64,000 bases of DNA from Burkholderiales bacterium (GCA_020248665.1 JADCHE010000073.1:1-64000), one strand, 5' to 3'; shown: positions 19,413 through 29,726, counted from the stretch's first letter. The notes: generated from the sequence alone by a model not told the origin. Numbers and translations: made by a program.

Positions 19413-19464
19413 TTCACGGTCCTGCATCAGCCTGATAAGATCTGACCAACCTACTCGATCAGAT
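19413..19464 (+). promoter_or_regulatory. Promoter and palindromic operators of the toxin-antitoxin pair
   Basis: A -35-like TTCACG (19413-19418) and a -10-like TAAGAT (19436-19441) are 17 bases apart. Between and over them are ATCAG-C-CTGAT (19426-19436) and a wider inverted repeat ATCTGA-N13-TCAGAT (19440-19464), ending 8 bases before the antitoxin start. This is the usual architecture for autorepression by an antitoxin or toxin-antitoxin complex; binding itself is inferred. Confidence 0.5.
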
Positions 19465-19472
19465 GGTTAGCC

Positions 19473-19727
19473 ATGACCAGGGAAGTCGCGATCTACGAGG
19501 CCAAGACCCGCCTCTCCGAGCTGCTCGCCGCCGTGGAGCAGGGCGAGCAGGTCACGATCACGCGACGCGGGCAGCCGGTGGCGAAGCTCGTCGCGATCGG
19601 CCCGGTTCGGCGGGAAGCGAGCCAGCGGCAACGTGTGACCGCGGTCTTCGCGCGCATGAAGCAGCAGCGCCAGGGCGTCACGCTGGAGGGGGATCTCCGG
19701 GAGTGGATCGAGGCAGGGCGGGACTAG
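19473..19727 (+). CDS. Antitoxin, Phd/YefM family
   Basis: An 84-residue protein with the Phd/YefM N-terminal DNA-binding fold: MTREVAIYEAKTRLSELLAA then VEQGEQVTITRRGQPVAKLV. The C-terminal part (residues 50-84) would wrap the toxin. It represses its own promoter in known systems. The PIN-domain toxin starts 10 bases after its stop, which defines a VapBC-type module with a Phd-like antitoxin. Confidence 0.9.
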   Translation: MTREVAIYEAKTRLSELLAAVEQGEQVTITRRGQPVAKLVAIGPVRREASQRQRVTAVFARMKQQRQGVTLEGDLREWIEAGRD

Positions 19728-19737
19728 AGGTTGCGCC

Positions 19738-20142
19738 TTGGCGTTCATCCTGGACAACTCGGTGGCGAGCGGATGGTTCCTGGAGAACCAGGCTTCGCCC
19801 TACACCGAGGCCATCGCGGCCCGCCTGAACGACGAGACCGCCCACGCGCCGGCGCTCTGGGAGCTGGAGCTGACCAACGTGTTGCGCACGGCCTGCCTGC
19901 GTCGGCGCATGACCGCGGATCAGGCGCAGGCGGTCGTTGCCAACTTCGGCGCACTGCCCATCGAGGTCGATCGGACACCGGTGCGTCGCAGTGAACTGCT
20001 CGCGCTGTCCTTGCGCTTCGGCCTGAGCGCCTACGATGCCGCGTACCTGGAGCTCGCCTTGCGCCTGCAGCTGCCGATCGCGACTCAGGACGGTCCGCTG
20101 CGCGATGCGGCCGTCGCCGCCGGAGTCGGTGTCGTGACCTGA
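19738..20142 (+). CDS. PIN-domain toxin, VapC-like
   Basis: A 134-residue PIN-domain endoribonuclease. The acidic metal-binding residues are visible: Asp6 (MAFILDNSVASGW), Glu42/Glu44 (LWELELTN), Asp100 (SAYDAAYLELA) and Asp118 (ATQDGPL). It likely starts at TTG 19738, with AGAGG seven bases upstream; no ATG is available in frame. VapC toxins cut tRNA or rRNA when freed from the antitoxin; the target here is unknown. Confidence 0.9.
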   Translation: MAFILDNSVASGWFLENQASPYTEAIAARLNDETAHAPALWELELTNVLRTACLRRRMTADQAQAVVANFGALPIEVDRTPVRRSELLALSLRFGLSAYDAAYLELALRLQLPIATQDGPLRDAAVAAGVGVVT

Positions 20143-20238
20143 GCGAGCCGACATGCTCGCCCTGCGTCCGTCGGTACGGCGGACACGGTCGGCATCGGCG
20201 CTGGAGTATCGTCAAGGTCCGTCGCCTCCGATCGCCGA

Positions 20239-22086
20239 ATGCGCCACGCCTCCTCCTCGCCGCCTCCACCGCCCCCGGGCGCTCGCCCGCGCCAACGCTC
20301 CGACTGGCAGACGCTCTCGAGCCTGCTGCCCTACCTGTGGGACTACCGCTGGCGCGTCCTCCTCGCGATCGGCTGCCTGGTCGCGGCCAAGGTCGCGACG
20401 GTCGGCGTGCCGGTGCTGCTCAAGCAGATCGTCGACCGGCTCGCGCCCGTCGCGGGCCAGGCCGCGCCGCTGCTCGCGATCCCGTTGGGCCTGCTGCTCG
20501 CCTACGGGCTGCTCCGGCTCGCCTCCACCGTCTTCACCGAGCTGCGCGAGTTCGTGTTCGCGAAGGTCACGCAGCGCGCGGTCCGCACGATCGCGCTCAA
20601 GGTGTTCCGCCACCTGCACGCGCTGTCGCTGCGCTTCCACCTCGAGCGCCAGACCGGCGGGCTGACCCGCGACATCGAGCGCGGCACGCGCGGCATCTCG
20701 AGCCTGGTCTCGTACACGCTCTACTCGATCCTGCCGACGCTGGTCGAGATCTCGCTGGTGCTCGGCTACCTGGTGCTGCACTACGACGTCTGGTTCGCCG
20801 GCATCACCGGCGTGGCGCTGGTCGCGTACATCGCGTACACGGTGGGGGTGACCGAGTGGCGCACCGAGTTCCGCCGCTCGATGAACGACCTGGACTCCAA
20901 GGCCAACGTCCGCGCGATCGACTCGCTGCTCAACTACGAGACGGTCAAGTACTTCGGCAACGAGGCCTTCGAGGCGCGGCGCTACGACGAGAGCATGCAG
21001 CGCTGGGAGCGCGCCGCGGTGCGCTCGCAGACCTCGCTGTCGGTGCTCAACGTCGGGCAGGCGGCGATCATCGCGGTCGCGGTCACGCTGATGGTCTGGC
21101 GCGCGACGGTCGGTGTCGTCGAGGGCCGGATGAGCATCGGCGACCTGGTGCTGGTCAACGCGTTCATGATCCAGCTCTACATGCCGCTGAACTTCCTCGG
21201 TGTGCTGTACCGCGAGATCAAGCAGAGCCTCGCCGACATGGAGCGGCTCTTCTCGCTGCTCGACGCGAACCGCGAGGTCGACGACGCACCGGGCGCGGCC
21301 ACGCTCGCGCCCGCGGGGGCGCCCGAGGTCCGCTTCGAGCGCGTCGCGTTCGCCTACGACCCCAACCGCACGATCCTGCACGAGGTGAGCTTCGTCGTGC
21401 CGCCGGGCACCACCACCGCGGTGGTCGGCCCGAGCGGCGCGGGCAAGTCGACGCTCGCGCGGCTGCTGTTCCGCTTCTACGACGTGACCGGCGGCGCGAT
21501 CTCGATCGACGGGCGCGACCTGCGTGCGGTCACGCAGGCGAGCCTGCGCGCGACGATCGGCATCGTCCCGCAGGACACGGTGCTCTTCAACGACTCGCTG
21601 CGCTACAACGTGGCCTACGGGCGGCCCGGCGCGAGCGACGACGAGATCGAGGCGGCCGCCGCCGCCGCGCAGCTGTCCGGCTTCATCGCGTCGCTGCCGG
21701 CGGGCTGGGACACGCCGGTGGGCGAGCGGGGCCTGAAGCTCTCCGGCGGCGAGAAGCAGCGGGTCGCGATCGCGCGGATGCTGCTCAAGGACCCGTCGGT
21801 GCTGGTGCTCGACGAGGCGACCTCGGCGCTCGACTCGCGCAACGAGGCCGCGATCCAGGACGCGCTGCGCGCCGTCGCCGCGCACCGCACGACGCTGGTG
21901 ATCGCGCACCGGCTGTCGACGATCGTCGACGCGGACCAGATCCTGGTGATGGAGGCGGGCCGGATCGTCGAGCGCGGCCGCCACGAGGAGCTGCTCGCGC
22001 GCGGCGGGCGCTACGCCGAGCTGTGGGCGATGCAGGCGCGCGAAGGCGAGGACGGGGTGGCCTCGACCGAAGCGGCTGCGGGCTGA
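20239..22086 (+). CDS. ABC exporter, ATM1/HMT1 type
   Basis: A 615-residue half-transporter with six TM helices (about 40-330) fused to a nucleotide-binding domain. Walker A is GPSGAGKST, the signature is LKLSGGEKQRVAIAR, Walker B is VLVLDEATSALD, and the H-loop is VIAHRLST. The TM-domain sequences FHLERQTGGLTRDIERG and LLNYETVKYFGNE are characteristic of the ATM1 subfamily, which exports glutathione-linked sulfur or metal species. The N-terminal 20 residues are Pro-rich. It is not linked to Fe-S assembly genes here. Confidence 0.92.
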   Translation: MRHASSSPPPPPPGARPRQRSDWQTLSSLLPYLWDYRWRVLLAIGCLVAAKVATVGVPVLLKQIVDRLAPVAGQAAPLLAIPLGLLLAYGLLRLASTVFTELREFVFAKVTQRAVRTIALKVFRHLHALSLRFHLERQTGGLTRDIERGTRGISSLVSYTLYSILPTLVEISLVLGYLVLHYDVWFAGITGVALVAYIAYTVGVTEWRTEFRRSMNDLDSKANVRAIDSLLNYETVKYFGNEAFEARRYDESMQRWERAAVRSQTSLSVLNVGQAAIIAVAVTLMVWRATVGVVEGRMSIGDLVLVNAFMIQLYMPLNFLGVLYREIKQSLADMERLFSLLDANREVDDAPGAATLAPAGAPEVRFERVAFAYDPNRTILHEVSFVVPPGTTTAVVGPSGAGKSTLARLLFRFYDVTGGAISIDGRDLRAVTQASLRATIGIVPQDTVLFNDSLRYNVAYGRPGASDDEIEAAAAAAQLSGFIASLPAGWDTPVGERGLKLSGGEKQRVAIARMLLKDPSVLVLDEATSALDSRNEAAIQDALRAVAAHRTTLVIAHRLSTIVDADQILVMEAGRIVERGRHEELLARGGRYAELWAMQAREGEDGVASTEAAAG

Positions 22087-22124
22087 AGCCGCGGGCGGGT
22101 GCGGGTCGGTGCGCGGCCGGCGAC

Positions 22125-22561
22125 CGGCGCGTACATCGCGTCGGCGAGCGTGCGCTTCGCGCCGAACAGCCACGGGCCGCCCAGCGCTCCAGGCAGTCGG
22201 TCCGGATCTCCACGACGCGGTCGACGCCGGTCTGCGCCCGCGTCCAGACCTTGAAGCCCGGAAAGCGCGCCTCGAGGTTCATCGGCAGCGCGGTGCGCAT
22301 CGACACGAAGCCGGAGCGCATCTCGCCGCGGATCGCGCGGCAGTGCGCGCGCGCGGCGCGGTCGGCCGGCAGCAGCCCCGCCTTCGGGCGAATCTCGGCG
22401 AGGTACTCGCCGATCGCGAGCACGTCCCAGACGTCGGCGCCGTCGTGCTCGAGCCGCGGCGCGCGGTCCGACGATGACAGCAGCAGGATCTCGGCTCGCA
22501 TCGCCGGGTCGTCGGGCGAGATCGTGCGTACCTCGGACTGTGCCCCGGACAACGTCGCCAT
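22125..22561 (-). pseudogene. Glutathione S-transferase fragment
   Basis: Minus-strand translation from 22561 reads RAPRLEHDGADVWDVLAIGEY, then GLLPADRAARAHCRAIRGEM and PMNLEARFPGFKVWTRAQ, all typical of GSTs of the soluble YfcF-like group. Near 22185 one base is lost after CLERW; the other frame continues GGPWLFGAKRTLADAMYAPV. The first 45 or so residues (the glutathione-binding strand) and the C-terminal tail are missing. The residual 3' end lies next to the ABC exporter stop. Confidence 0.8.
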
Positions 22562-22641
22562 CAGCCAGCCGACGGTGCCGGCGCTCGCCGCGGTCGCGGT
22601 GATGTCCGAGCTGCGCCACGTCGCCGTGCCGCGCCGGCGAC

Positions 22642-23013
22642 GAGGCGCAGGTGGACACGATCCGCGGGCCCTACGAGGAGTACTTCGCGATGGCCGACCT
22701 GCCCGCGGAGTTCCACCCGAAGACGGTCGAGCGGATCTTCCAGGAGGCGACGCGCGCGCCGACCTTCCTGGGCCGGCACATCGACTGAGACGCGATCCGG
22801 CGCACCGCGCTGCTGACGATCGAGGGCTAGAACGACGACATCCGCGGCGTCGGCCGGACCGTGGCCGCGCACGAGCGGTGCGGCTCGATCCCGCCGTTCC
22901 GCCGCACCCACCACGTGCAGACCGGCGTCGGTCACTGCGGCGTCTTCAACGGCCGCCGCTGGGAGTCCTCGATCTGCCCGATCGTGCGCGACTTCGTGTT
23001 CGCCCACGGCTGA
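22642..23013 (+). pseudogene. Polyhydroxyalkanoate depolymerase C-terminal fragment
   Basis: One frame of 124 codons gives IRGPYEEYFAMADLPAEF, VERIFQEATRAPTFLGRHID, stop, AIRRTALLTIEG, stop, NDDIRGVGRTVAAHERC and THHVQTGVGHCGVFNGRRW, ending IVRDFVFAHG. This is the end of an intracellular PhaZ. Two in-frame stops (TGA near 22786, TAG near 22828) interrupt positions that are ordinary sense codons in the family, and the catalytic Ser half is absent. The frame is otherwise preserved. Confidence 0.82.
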
Positions 23014-23072
23014 CGCCGGCGCGGCGGGCACGGGCAGCGCCCCGCGACGGTCGCCACGCGGCCCGCTCCCCC

Positions 23073-23843
23073 TCAGCGATCGAGGATCTGGCTCAGGAAC
23101 TGCTTGCCGCGCTCGCTCTGCGGGTTCGAGAAGAACGCCTCGGGCGTGTTCTGCTCGACGATCTCGCCGCGGTCCATGAAGATCACGCGGTCGGCGACGG
23201 CGCGCGCGAAGCCCATCTCGTGGGTCACGCAGAGCATCGTCATCCCCTCCTTCGCGAGGTCGACCATCGTGTCGAGCACCTCCTTGACCATCTCGGGGTC
23301 GAGCGCGGAGGTCGGCTCGTCGAACAGCATGATCGACGGCGTCATGCACAGCGCCCGCGCGATCGCGACCCGCTGCTGCTGCCCGCCCGAGAGCTGGCCC
23401 GGGTACTTCGGCGCCTGCTCGACGATCTTCACCCGCTCGAGGAACTTCATCGCCGTCGCCTCGGCCTGCGCCTTGCTCTGCTTGCGCACCCAGATCGGCG
23501 CGAGCGTGCAGTTGTCGAGCACGGTCAGGTGCGGGAACAGGTTGAAGTGCTGGAACACCATGCCGACGTCGGAGCGGATGGTGTCGATGTTCTTCAGGTC
23601 GTCGGTGAGCGCGATGCCGTTGACGACGATGCTGCCCTGCTGGTGCTGCTCGAGGCGGTTGATGCAGCGGATCAGCGTCGACTTGCCCGAGCCCGAGGGT
23701 CCGCAGACGACGATCCGCTCGCCGCGGGCGACGGTGAGGTCGATGTCCTTCAGCACGTGGAACTCGCCGTACCACTTGTTCAGCCCGCGGATCTCGATCG
23801 CGGGTCGGCCGTCTGCCGGCGGGGACTGGGGAACGGCGCTCAT
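23073..23843 (-). CDS. aapP: Amino-acid ABC transporter ATP-binding protein
   Basis: A 256-residue ATPase of the polar amino-acid transporter family. Walker A is GPSGSGKST, the Q-loop is [14 protein letters not shown], the signature is [15 protein letters not shown], and Walker B is [13 protein letters not shown]. It powers uptake through AapQ/AapM. The start at 23843 ([12 protein letters not shown]) has GGAG 9 bases upstream, 38 bases after the aapM stop. Last gene of the aapJQMP operon; the GltL/GlnQ names are equivalent family labels. Confidence 0.93.
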   Translation of the reverse strand: MSAVPQSPPADGRPAIEIRGLNKWYGEFHVLKDIDLTVARGERIVVCGPSGSGKSTLIRCINRLEQHQQGSIVVNGIALTDDLKNIDTIRSDVGMVFQHFNLFPHLTVLDNCTLAPIWVRKQSKAQAEATAMKFLERVKIVEQAPKYPGQLSGGQQQRVAIARALCMTPSIMLFDEPTSALDPEMVKEVLDTMVDLAKEGMTMLCVTHEMGFARAVADRVIFMDRGEIVEQNTPEAFFSNPQSERGKQFLSQILDR

Positions 23844-23881
23844 GCTGCGGACTCCGGTGTGCGTCGGGCTGCGTGCGCGGC

Positions 23882-24997
23882 TCAGCGGCGCTGGCCGCGG
23901 GCGAGGTCCTTCTCCAGCCACTGGCTGTACCGGGACATCGCGTAGCAGAAGATCCAGTAGACGAGGATCGAGAACAGGAAGGCCTCGATGAAGTACTTCT
24001 TCCAGGAGATGTCGGTCTCGACCGACTTCTTGACCGCGTACGCGAAGTCGAAGATCGAGATGATCACGACCAGCGAGGTGTCCTTGAACAGCGAGATGAA
24101 GCTGTTGACGATCGGCGGGATCGAGATCCGCAGCGCCTGCGGCAGGATGACCAGGCCCATCGAGCGCCAGTAGGGCAGGCCCAGCGCCTCCGCGGCCTCG
24201 TACTGACCCTTGGGCACCGCCTGCAGGCCGCCGCGCACCGCTTCGGCCAGGTAGGCGGCGACGAACAGGATGATCGCGACCTGCGCGCGCAGCAGCACGT
24301 CGATGCGCATGCCCTCGGGCAGCAGCAGCGCGAACATCACGCTCGCCATGAACAGCACGGTGATCAGCGGCACGCCGCGCACGACCTCGATGTAGATCAC
24401 CGACAGCGAGCGGATGATCGGCAGCTTCGAGCGGCGCCCCAGCGCCAGCACGATCCCCAGCGGGAACGCGAACGCGATACCGAAGATCGCAAGGATCAGC
24501 GTGACCGGCAGGCCCCCCCACTGCTCGGTGCGCACCGGCGTCAGGCCGAGGCCGCCGCCCATCAGCCAGAAGGTGACGACGATGCCCGCCGCCCAGACCG
24601 CGGCCAGCGCCGGCCGCCAGAACCGCTTGAACGCCGAGACGACGAGCAGTCCCGTCAGGATCACCACGACCAGGCCCGGGCGCCACTGCTGGTCGAACGG
24701 GTAGACCCCGAACAGCATGAAGCGCATCTTCTCCCACACCACCGCCCAGCACGCGCCCTGGCCGCGGACCGCATCGCAGGCCGACGCCGGCTGCGGCCCC
24801 CAGACCGCGTCGAACACCAGCCAGCCCAGCGCCTTCGGGAGGATCCAGGCGAGCACTGCGAGCACCAGCATCGTGGTGACGCCGTTGCCGACCGACGAGA
24901 AGAGGTTCGCGCGGAGCCAGGCGAGCGGACCCGCGCCGCCCGTGGGACGGGCCCGGGGCTCGGTCGGCGCGGGCGTGGGCAGGGCGTCGTCGGCCAT
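23882..24997 (-). CDS. aapM: Amino-acid ABC transporter permease AapM
   Basis: A 371-residue inner-membrane permease with about eight TM segments. The C-terminal half is the HisM-type domain with the EAA loop [21 protein letters not shown] and [13 protein letters not shown] that contacts the ATPase. The long N-terminal half with extra helices and a Cys-containing periplasmic loop is typical of AapM rather than of the shorter GltK. It forms a heterodimer with AapQ. Its start is 9 bases after the aapQ stop. Confidence 0.92.
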   Translation of the reverse strand: MADDALPTPAPTEPRARPTGGAGPLAWLRANLFSSVGNGVTTMLVLAVLAWILPKALGWLVFDAVWGPQPASACDAVRGQGACWAVVWEKMRFMLFGVYPFDQQWRPGLVVVILTGLLVVSAFKRFWRPALAAVWAAGIVVTFWLMGGGLGLTPVRTEQWGGLPVTLILAIFGIAFAFPLGIVLALGRRSKLPIIRSLSVIYIEVVRGVPLITVLFMASVMFALLLPEGMRIDVLLRAQVAIILFVAAYLAEAVRGGLQAVPKGQYEAAEALGLPYWRSMGLVILPQALRISIPPIVNSFISLFKDTSLVVIISIFDFAYAVKKSVETDISWKKYFIEAFLFSILVYWIFCYAMSRYSQWLEKDLARGQRR

Positions 24998-25006
24998 CGT
25001 CGGTTC

Positions 25007-26149
25007 CTAGCGCTCGACCAGACGGACGCGGTCGTTGTACCAGTTCATGAACAGCGAGATCGCGAGGCTGATCGTCAGGTAGACGGCCATCAGGATCGCG
25101 ATCGCCTCGATCGCCTGCCCGGTCTGGTTCATCGTGGTGTTGGCGATCGCCACCAGGTCCGGGTAGCCGATCGCGACCGCCAGCGACGAGTTCTTCGTGA
25201 GGTTCAGGTACTGGCTGGTCATCGGCGGAATGATCACGCGCAGCGCCTGGGGCAGCGTGACCAGGCGCAGCCGCTGGCCCGGCGACAGGCCGAGCGCCAT
25301 CGCGGCCTCGCCCTGCCCGCGGTCGACCGCGAGGATGCCGGCGCGCACGACCTCGGCGATGAACGCGGCCGTGTAGGTCGACAGCCCGATCACCAGCGCC
25401 GAGAACTCGGGCGACATCACCTTGCCGCCCTGGAAGTCGAAGCCGGCGAGCTCGGGCACCTCGATCGCGGTCGGCGCGCCGGAGACGGCCCATGCGATCG
25501 CCGGCAGGCCGAGCACCAGCGCGAGCGTCGGCAGGCCGACCGGCAGCTGGCGGCCGGTCGCGTGCTGCACCGCGCGCACCCGGGCGCGCCACGCGAACGC
25601 GAGCGCGACGCCGACGAGCATCGCCCAGCCCGCCGCGGTCCAGGCCGGGTGCGGCGCGGGCCACGCGTAGCGCAGGCCGCGCTGGCTGAGGAACGCGAGG
25701 CCGCCGAAGTCGATCGCCTCGCGCACCGGCGGCAGCAGCTCGGTGAAGAGGCCGTACCAGACGAACAGCTGCAGCAGCAGCGGCACGTTGCGCATGACCT
25801 CGACGTAGCCCGAGGCGAGCTTCGCGAGCAGCCAGTTCGGCGACAGGCGGGCGATGCCGATCAGCGTGCCGAGCACCGTCGCGAGCACCACGCCGATCGC
25901 AGCGACCAGCAGGGTGTTGACGATGCCGACGAGGAACGCCCGGTAGTACGAGTCGGACGGCTGGTACTCGACGTGGGTCTCGGCGATCTCGAAGCCGGCC
26001 TCGCGCGAGAGGAAACCGAACCCGGTCTGGATCTTCCGGGCCTCGAGGTTGTGCAGCGTGTTGGAGACCAGCCACCAGCCGATGCCGATGACGGCGGCCA
26101 GCAGCAGCACCTGGTAGAGGAGGTTGCGGGCGCGCTCGCTGCGGAACAT
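25007..26149 (-). CDS. aapQ: Amino-acid ABC transporter permease AapQ
   Basis: A 380-residue permease. TM1 spans about residues 10-30. A periplasmic stretch follows, then the permease core with the EAA loop [21 protein letters not shown] and [20 protein letters not shown]. The large central insertion (about residues 150-240, extra helices) is the AapQ hallmark. It pairs with AapM for general L-amino-acid uptake. ATG 26149 follows a spacer of about 120 bases that holds three hairpins. Confidence 0.92.
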   Translation of the reverse strand: MFRSERARNLLYQVLLLAAVIGIGWWLVSNTLHNLEARKIQTGFGFLSREAGFEIAETHVEYQPSDSYYRAFLVGIVNTLLVAAIGVVLATVLGTLIGIARLSPNWLLAKLASGYVEVMRNVPLLLQLFVWYGLFTELLPPVREAIDFGGLAFLSQRGLRYAWPAPHPAWTAAGWAMLVGVALAFAWRARVRAVQHATGRQLPVGLPTLALVLGLPAIAWAVSGAPTAIEVPELAGFDFQGGKVMSPEFSALVIGLSTYTAAFIAEVVRAGILAVDRGQGEAAMALGLSPGQRLRLVTLPQALRVIIPPMTSQYLNLTKNSSLAVAIGYPDLVAIANTTMNQTGQAIEAIAILMAVYLTISLAISLFMNWYNDRVRLVER

Positions 26150-26169
26150 GGAGGGCCTGGGTGAAGGTC

Positions 26170-26258
26170 AGCCGGCTCTCGCCGGCTTCACGTTCTCGGC
26201 GCACGGGGCCGCCGCAAGCATGCGGCGGCCTTGCGGCAGGCGGCGAGCAGTGCTCGCC
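26170..26258 (-). promoter_or_regulatory. Three consecutive hairpins between aapJ and aapQ
   Basis: Hairpin one: AGCCGGC / GCCGGCT (26170-26187, 4-base loop). Hairpin two: GGCCGCCGCA / TGCGGCGGCC (26207-26230, perfect 10-bp stem, loop AGCA). Hairpin three: GGCGAGCA / TGCTCGCC (26242-26258). All lie in the spacer downstream of aapJ. In other binding-protein operons such structures protect the binding-protein mRNA from 3' exonucleases or partly terminate transcription, giving excess binding protein over permease. That role here is inferred. Confidence 0.6.
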
Positions 26259-26271
26259 GAAACCCCCAGCC

Positions 26272-27297
26272 TCACCGGATCGGCGGCGCGTACATCAGAC
26301 CGTCGTCCTTCCACAGCGCGTTCTGGCCGCGCTCGAGGCCGAGCGGCGTGACGTTGCGGGTGAACATCTCGCCGTAGTTCCCGACCGCCTTGATCACGCG
26401 GAACATCCAGTCGTTGTCCAGGCCCATGCCCTTGCCGATGTCGCCGCTGGTGCCCAGCAGGCGCTGGATCGGCGGCTCCTTGCTCTCGGCCTTGAGCTTG
26501 TCGACGTTGGCCTGCGTGACGCCGTACTCCTCGGCCTCGATCAGGCCGAACAGCGTCCAGCGCACGAGGTTGAAGTAGTCCCAGTCGCCGCGGCGGATCA
26601 TCGGGCCGAGCGGCTCCTTCGAGATCGCGTCGGGCAGGATCACGTAGTCGTCCGGCTTGTCGGCCTTGCGGCGGGTCGCGGCGAGGCCCGAGATGTCGGT
26701 CGTGTAGACGTCGCAGCGGCCGCCGAAGAACGCCTGCTCGACCTGGCTCAGGTCCTGGATCACGACCGGCTTGAAGGTCATCTTCTTGCTGCGGAAGTAG
26801 TCGGTCAGGTTCAGCTCGGTGGTGGTGCCGGGCTGCACGCAGACGGTCGCGCCGTTCAGCTGCGAGGCGCGCTTGATGTTGGCGGACTTCTTCACCATGA
26901 AGCCCTGGCCGTCGTAGAACATCACGCCGGCGAAGACCGCACCCATCGCCTGCTCGCGCGAGGCGGTCCAGGTGGTGTTGCGCGACAGGATGTCGACCTC
27001 GCCCGACTGCAGCGCGGTGAAGCGCGCCTGTGCCGACAGCGGCACGTACTGGACCTTGTTCGGGTCGTTGAAGATCACCGCGGCGAGCGCCTTGCAGAAG
27101 TCGACGTCGATGCCGCGCCAGACGCCCTGCGAGTCGGCGGCCGAGAAGCCGAGCACGCCGGTGCTGACGCCGCAGCGCAGCGTGCCCTTCTGCTTGATCG
27201 CGTCGAGCGTCGGGCCGGCCGACGCGCAGAGGGGGGCGATCGCGGGGACCGCGAAGGCGGCGGCCATTGCCAGCCGCTTGATCCAGGGGGTCTTCAT
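26272..27297 (-). CDS. aapJ: General L-amino-acid-binding periplasmic protein
   Basis: A 341-residue solute-binding protein of the family 3 type. The signal peptide is [17 protein letters not shown]. The mature part begins [20 protein letters not shown] and contains [20 protein letters not shown]-like sequence and [16 protein letters not shown]. Longer than ordinary GlnH, as usual for AapJ. It captures amino acids for AapQMP. ATG 27297 is used; an in-frame ATG at 27306 (MSTMKTPW) is equally possible. Confidence 0.92.
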   Translation of the reverse strand: MKTPWIKRLAMAAAFAVPAIAPLCASAGPTLDAIKQKGTLRCGVSTGVLGFSAADSQGVWRGIDVDFCKALAAVIFNDPNKVQYVPLSAQARFTALQSGEVDILSRNTTWTASREQAMGAVFAGVMFYDGQGFMVKKSANIKRASQLNGATVCVQPGTTTELNLTDYFRSKKMTFKPVVIQDLSQVEQAFFGGRCDVYTTDISGLAATRRKADKPDDYVILPDAISKEPLGPMIRRGDWDYFNLVRWTLFGLIEAEEYGVTQANVDKLKAESKEPPIQRLLGTSGDIGKGMGLDNDWMFRVIKAVGNYGEMFTRNVTPLGLERGQNALWKDDGLMYAPPIR

Positions 27298-27306
27298 CGT
27301 TGACAT

Positions 27307-27753
27307 CGTTCCACTCAGGGGTTCGTGGGCCTGCCTTCGTCGCGGCGTGGGGGAGCCAGCAGCGGCAGAGTGCGGCGAGTCTACGCACAATCGAACGGCC
27401 CGCACAAGGCAAGGGACGTCGGTCCGCCCGGTCCGCGGTGGACTCCGGACGGACGTCGCGCCCGGAGGCGTCGCGCCGGACCGACACCTCGTGGAAGGAC
27501 GTGTAGGGCGCACCGCGCGACGGGGCCGCGGCGCGGGGCGCGAGCGTGCACCGGCCCCGTGCGATCCGCCCGCGGACGGTCGGGCCGTGCGCCCGGGCGG
27601 AGGCCCCGCGGCCCGCGGCGCCAGCTCGCGGTGCACTGCGGCACGCAGACGGGGCGATCGAGCGAGATCCGCCGATGCGGCGGCGATGTTCGCCGGACCG
27701 CCGCGGCGCGCCACGGCAAAGCTGTCCGGGTCGACCCCCCCGAAACCGACGCC
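27307..27753. other. Divergent intergenic region aapJ / chemoreceptor
   Basis: About 450 bases between two divergent genes. It must hold the promoters for the aap operon and for the second chemoreceptor, but no convincing -35/-10 pair was seen on either strand. Open frames across it are Arg/Pro-rich shadows without domains. Nothing else recognised. Confidence 0.4.
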
Positions 27754-29709
27754 ATGTCCTCCCCCTCCTCTCGCGGTTTCTTCGCCTTCCATGGCCCGAT
27801 GGCCCCCGGCGTGCGCCTGATGCGCACGCTGAGCATGTCCGTCAAGGCGCTGCTCGTCGTCACTGCGTTCATGGTGCCGCTCGGCATGCTGGGCTGGTTC
27901 TACTGGGCGAACGCCGGCTCGCAGATCGAGTTCGCCGAGCAGGAGCGGCGTGGCGTCGAGTGGCTGCAGGCGTGGACGCCGGCGCTGCGCGCCGCCCACG
28001 AGCACCGGGCGATGGTTGCCCGCGCGGGTGCCGGCGATGCGACCGCGGCGAGCGCCGCCACGGCCGCCGCCGACCGCTGGCGCGCGGCGCTCGGTACGCT
28101 CGCCGAGGTCGACACGCATCTCGGCGAGGCGCTGCAGACCGGGACCCGCGTCGCGGACCTGCAGCGCACGATGCAGGCGGCGACCGCGGCCTCGACGCGT
28201 GCCGGCGAGGCGCACGACCTCGCGATCGTCGCGCTGCTGTCGGCAGGTGCGGCCGTCGGCGACTCGTCGAACCTGGTGCTCGATCCCGACCTCGACGCCT
28301 TCTACCTGATGCAGACCTCGGTCATCGAGGGGCCGGGCCTCGTCGACGCGCTGGCCCGCACACGCGACGCCGGGACCGCGCTCGCGGTCGCGCAGGGCGC
28401 GGCGACCGCCGCGCCGCTGCGTGCACTGGCCGAGGCGGGCAGCGTCGCGCGCGTCGGCGCCGACCGGCAGCGCACCGGGCTCGCCCGCGCGATCGCGAGC
28501 AACGGCGCGCTCGAGGCGCCGCTCGGCGCGGCCGCGAAGCTCGACGTCGTGGTCCGGGCGCTCGACGACGCGGCGCGCGCGATGTCGGGCGGCGAGCGGT
28601 CGGCCGACGCCTGGGGAAGCGCCACCGCGGGGCTGGAGGCCGCGTACGCGCTGAACGCCGAGGCGATGAAGCAGCTCGACGGGCTGCTGGTCGCGCGCAT
28701 CGAGCGGCTGCAGGGCGATCGATTCGCGAAACTCGGCTTCGCGGTCGGCTGCATCGTGCTCGCGTTCTACCTGCTTTTCGCGATGTACCTGGTGCTGCAG
28801 GGCGGCCTGCGCACGCTGTCCGACCACATCATCCGGCTGGCCGGCGGCGACTTCAGCGCGCGCCCCTATCCGTGGGGCCAGGACGAGGTCGCGACCGCGC
28901 TGAACCGGCTGCGCGAGTCGGTCGCCGCGATGAGCGACACGATGCGCGCTGTGCACGCGCGGGCCACGCAGGTGTCGGGTGCGGCGGCCGAGATCGCGTC
29001 GGGCAACGTCGACCTGTCGGCGCGCACCGAGCAGAGCGCGGCCGCGATCGACGCGCTCGCGAACTCGATGGACGCGGTCGCGCGCCGGGTCGGCGAGAAC
29101 GTCGGCGAGCTCGGCCAGGCCGACGCGTCGATGGCCGAGCTGCTCGAGGCGGTGCGCCAGAGCGAGGGCACCGTCGGCGGACTGGTCGGGCGGATGACCT
29201 CGCTGCACGCGCAGAGCCGCCAGATCAGCGAGATCGTCGGCATGATCGACGGCATCGCGTTCCAGACCAACATCCTCGCGCTCAACGCCTCGGTCGAGGC
29301 CGCGCGCGCCGGCGAGCTGGGCCGCGGCTTCGCGGTCGTCGCGCAGGAGGTGCGCTCGCTCGCGCAGCGCAGCGCCGAGGCCGCGCAGCAGATCAAGGGC
29401 ATCGTGTCGCGCTCGACCGCCGACATCGAGGCGGGCTCGCTGCTCGCCGCGCAGGCGGGCGAGCGGGTCGCGGGCACGGTCGGCACCGCCGGTGCGGTCG
29501 CGCAGACGATGGGTCGCGTGCTCGAGGGCTCGCGCGAGCAGAGCGAGCGGGTCGGTGAGGTCCACGCGACGCTGACCAAGCTGTCGACCGACACGCAAGG
29601 CAACGCCGCGCTGGTCGAGCAGATCGCCGCGGCGACCTCGAGCCTCGACACGAGCGGCCGCGCGCTGCACGCGCTCGTCGGGCGCTTCAAGCTCGGCGCG
29701 GCGAGCTGA
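27754..29709 (+). CDS. Methyl-accepting chemotaxis protein
   Basis: A 651-residue chemoreceptor. TM1 is at about residues 30-50 after a short cytoplasmic leader; a large Ala-rich helical periplasmic domain runs to about 325; TM2 is near 328-350 ([20 protein letters not shown]). A HAMP-like segment follows, then the signalling domain with tip [20 protein letters not shown] (about 499-518). The ligand is unknown. ATG 27754 has no clear ribosome binding site; ATG 27820 (MRTLSMSVK) is an alternative start. No CheR-tethering pentapeptide. Confidence 0.9.
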   Translation: MSSPSSRGFFAFHGPMAPGVRLMRTLSMSVKALLVVTAFMVPLGMLGWFYWANAGSQIEFAEQERRGVEWLQAWTPALRAAHEHRAMVARAGAGDATAASAATAAADRWRAALGTLAEVDTHLGEALQTGTRVADLQRTMQAATAASTRAGEAHDLAIVALLSAGAAVGDSSNLVLDPDLDAFYLMQTSVIEGPGLVDALARTRDAGTALAVAQGAATAAPLRALAEAGSVARVGADRQRTGLARAIASNGALEAPLGAAAKLDVVVRALDDAARAMSGGERSADAWGSATAGLEAAYALNAEAMKQLDGLLVARIERLQGDRFAKLGFAVGCIVLAFYLLFAMYLVLQGGLRTLSDHIIRLAGGDFSARPYPWGQDEVATALNRLRESVAAMSDTMRAVHARATQVSGAAAEIASGNVDLSARTEQSAAAIDALANSMDAVARRVGENVGELGQADASMAELLEAVRQSEGTVGGLVGRMTSLHAQSRQISEIVGMIDGIAFQTNILALNASVEAARAGELGRGFAVVAQEVRSLAQRSAEAAQQIKGIVSRSTADIEAGSLLAAQAGERVAGTVGTAGAVAQTMGRVLEGSREQSERVGEVHATLTKLSTDTQGNAALVEQIAAATSSLDTSGRALHALVGRFKLGAAS

Positions 29710-29726
29710 CGCGCGGTACGTTCCGA

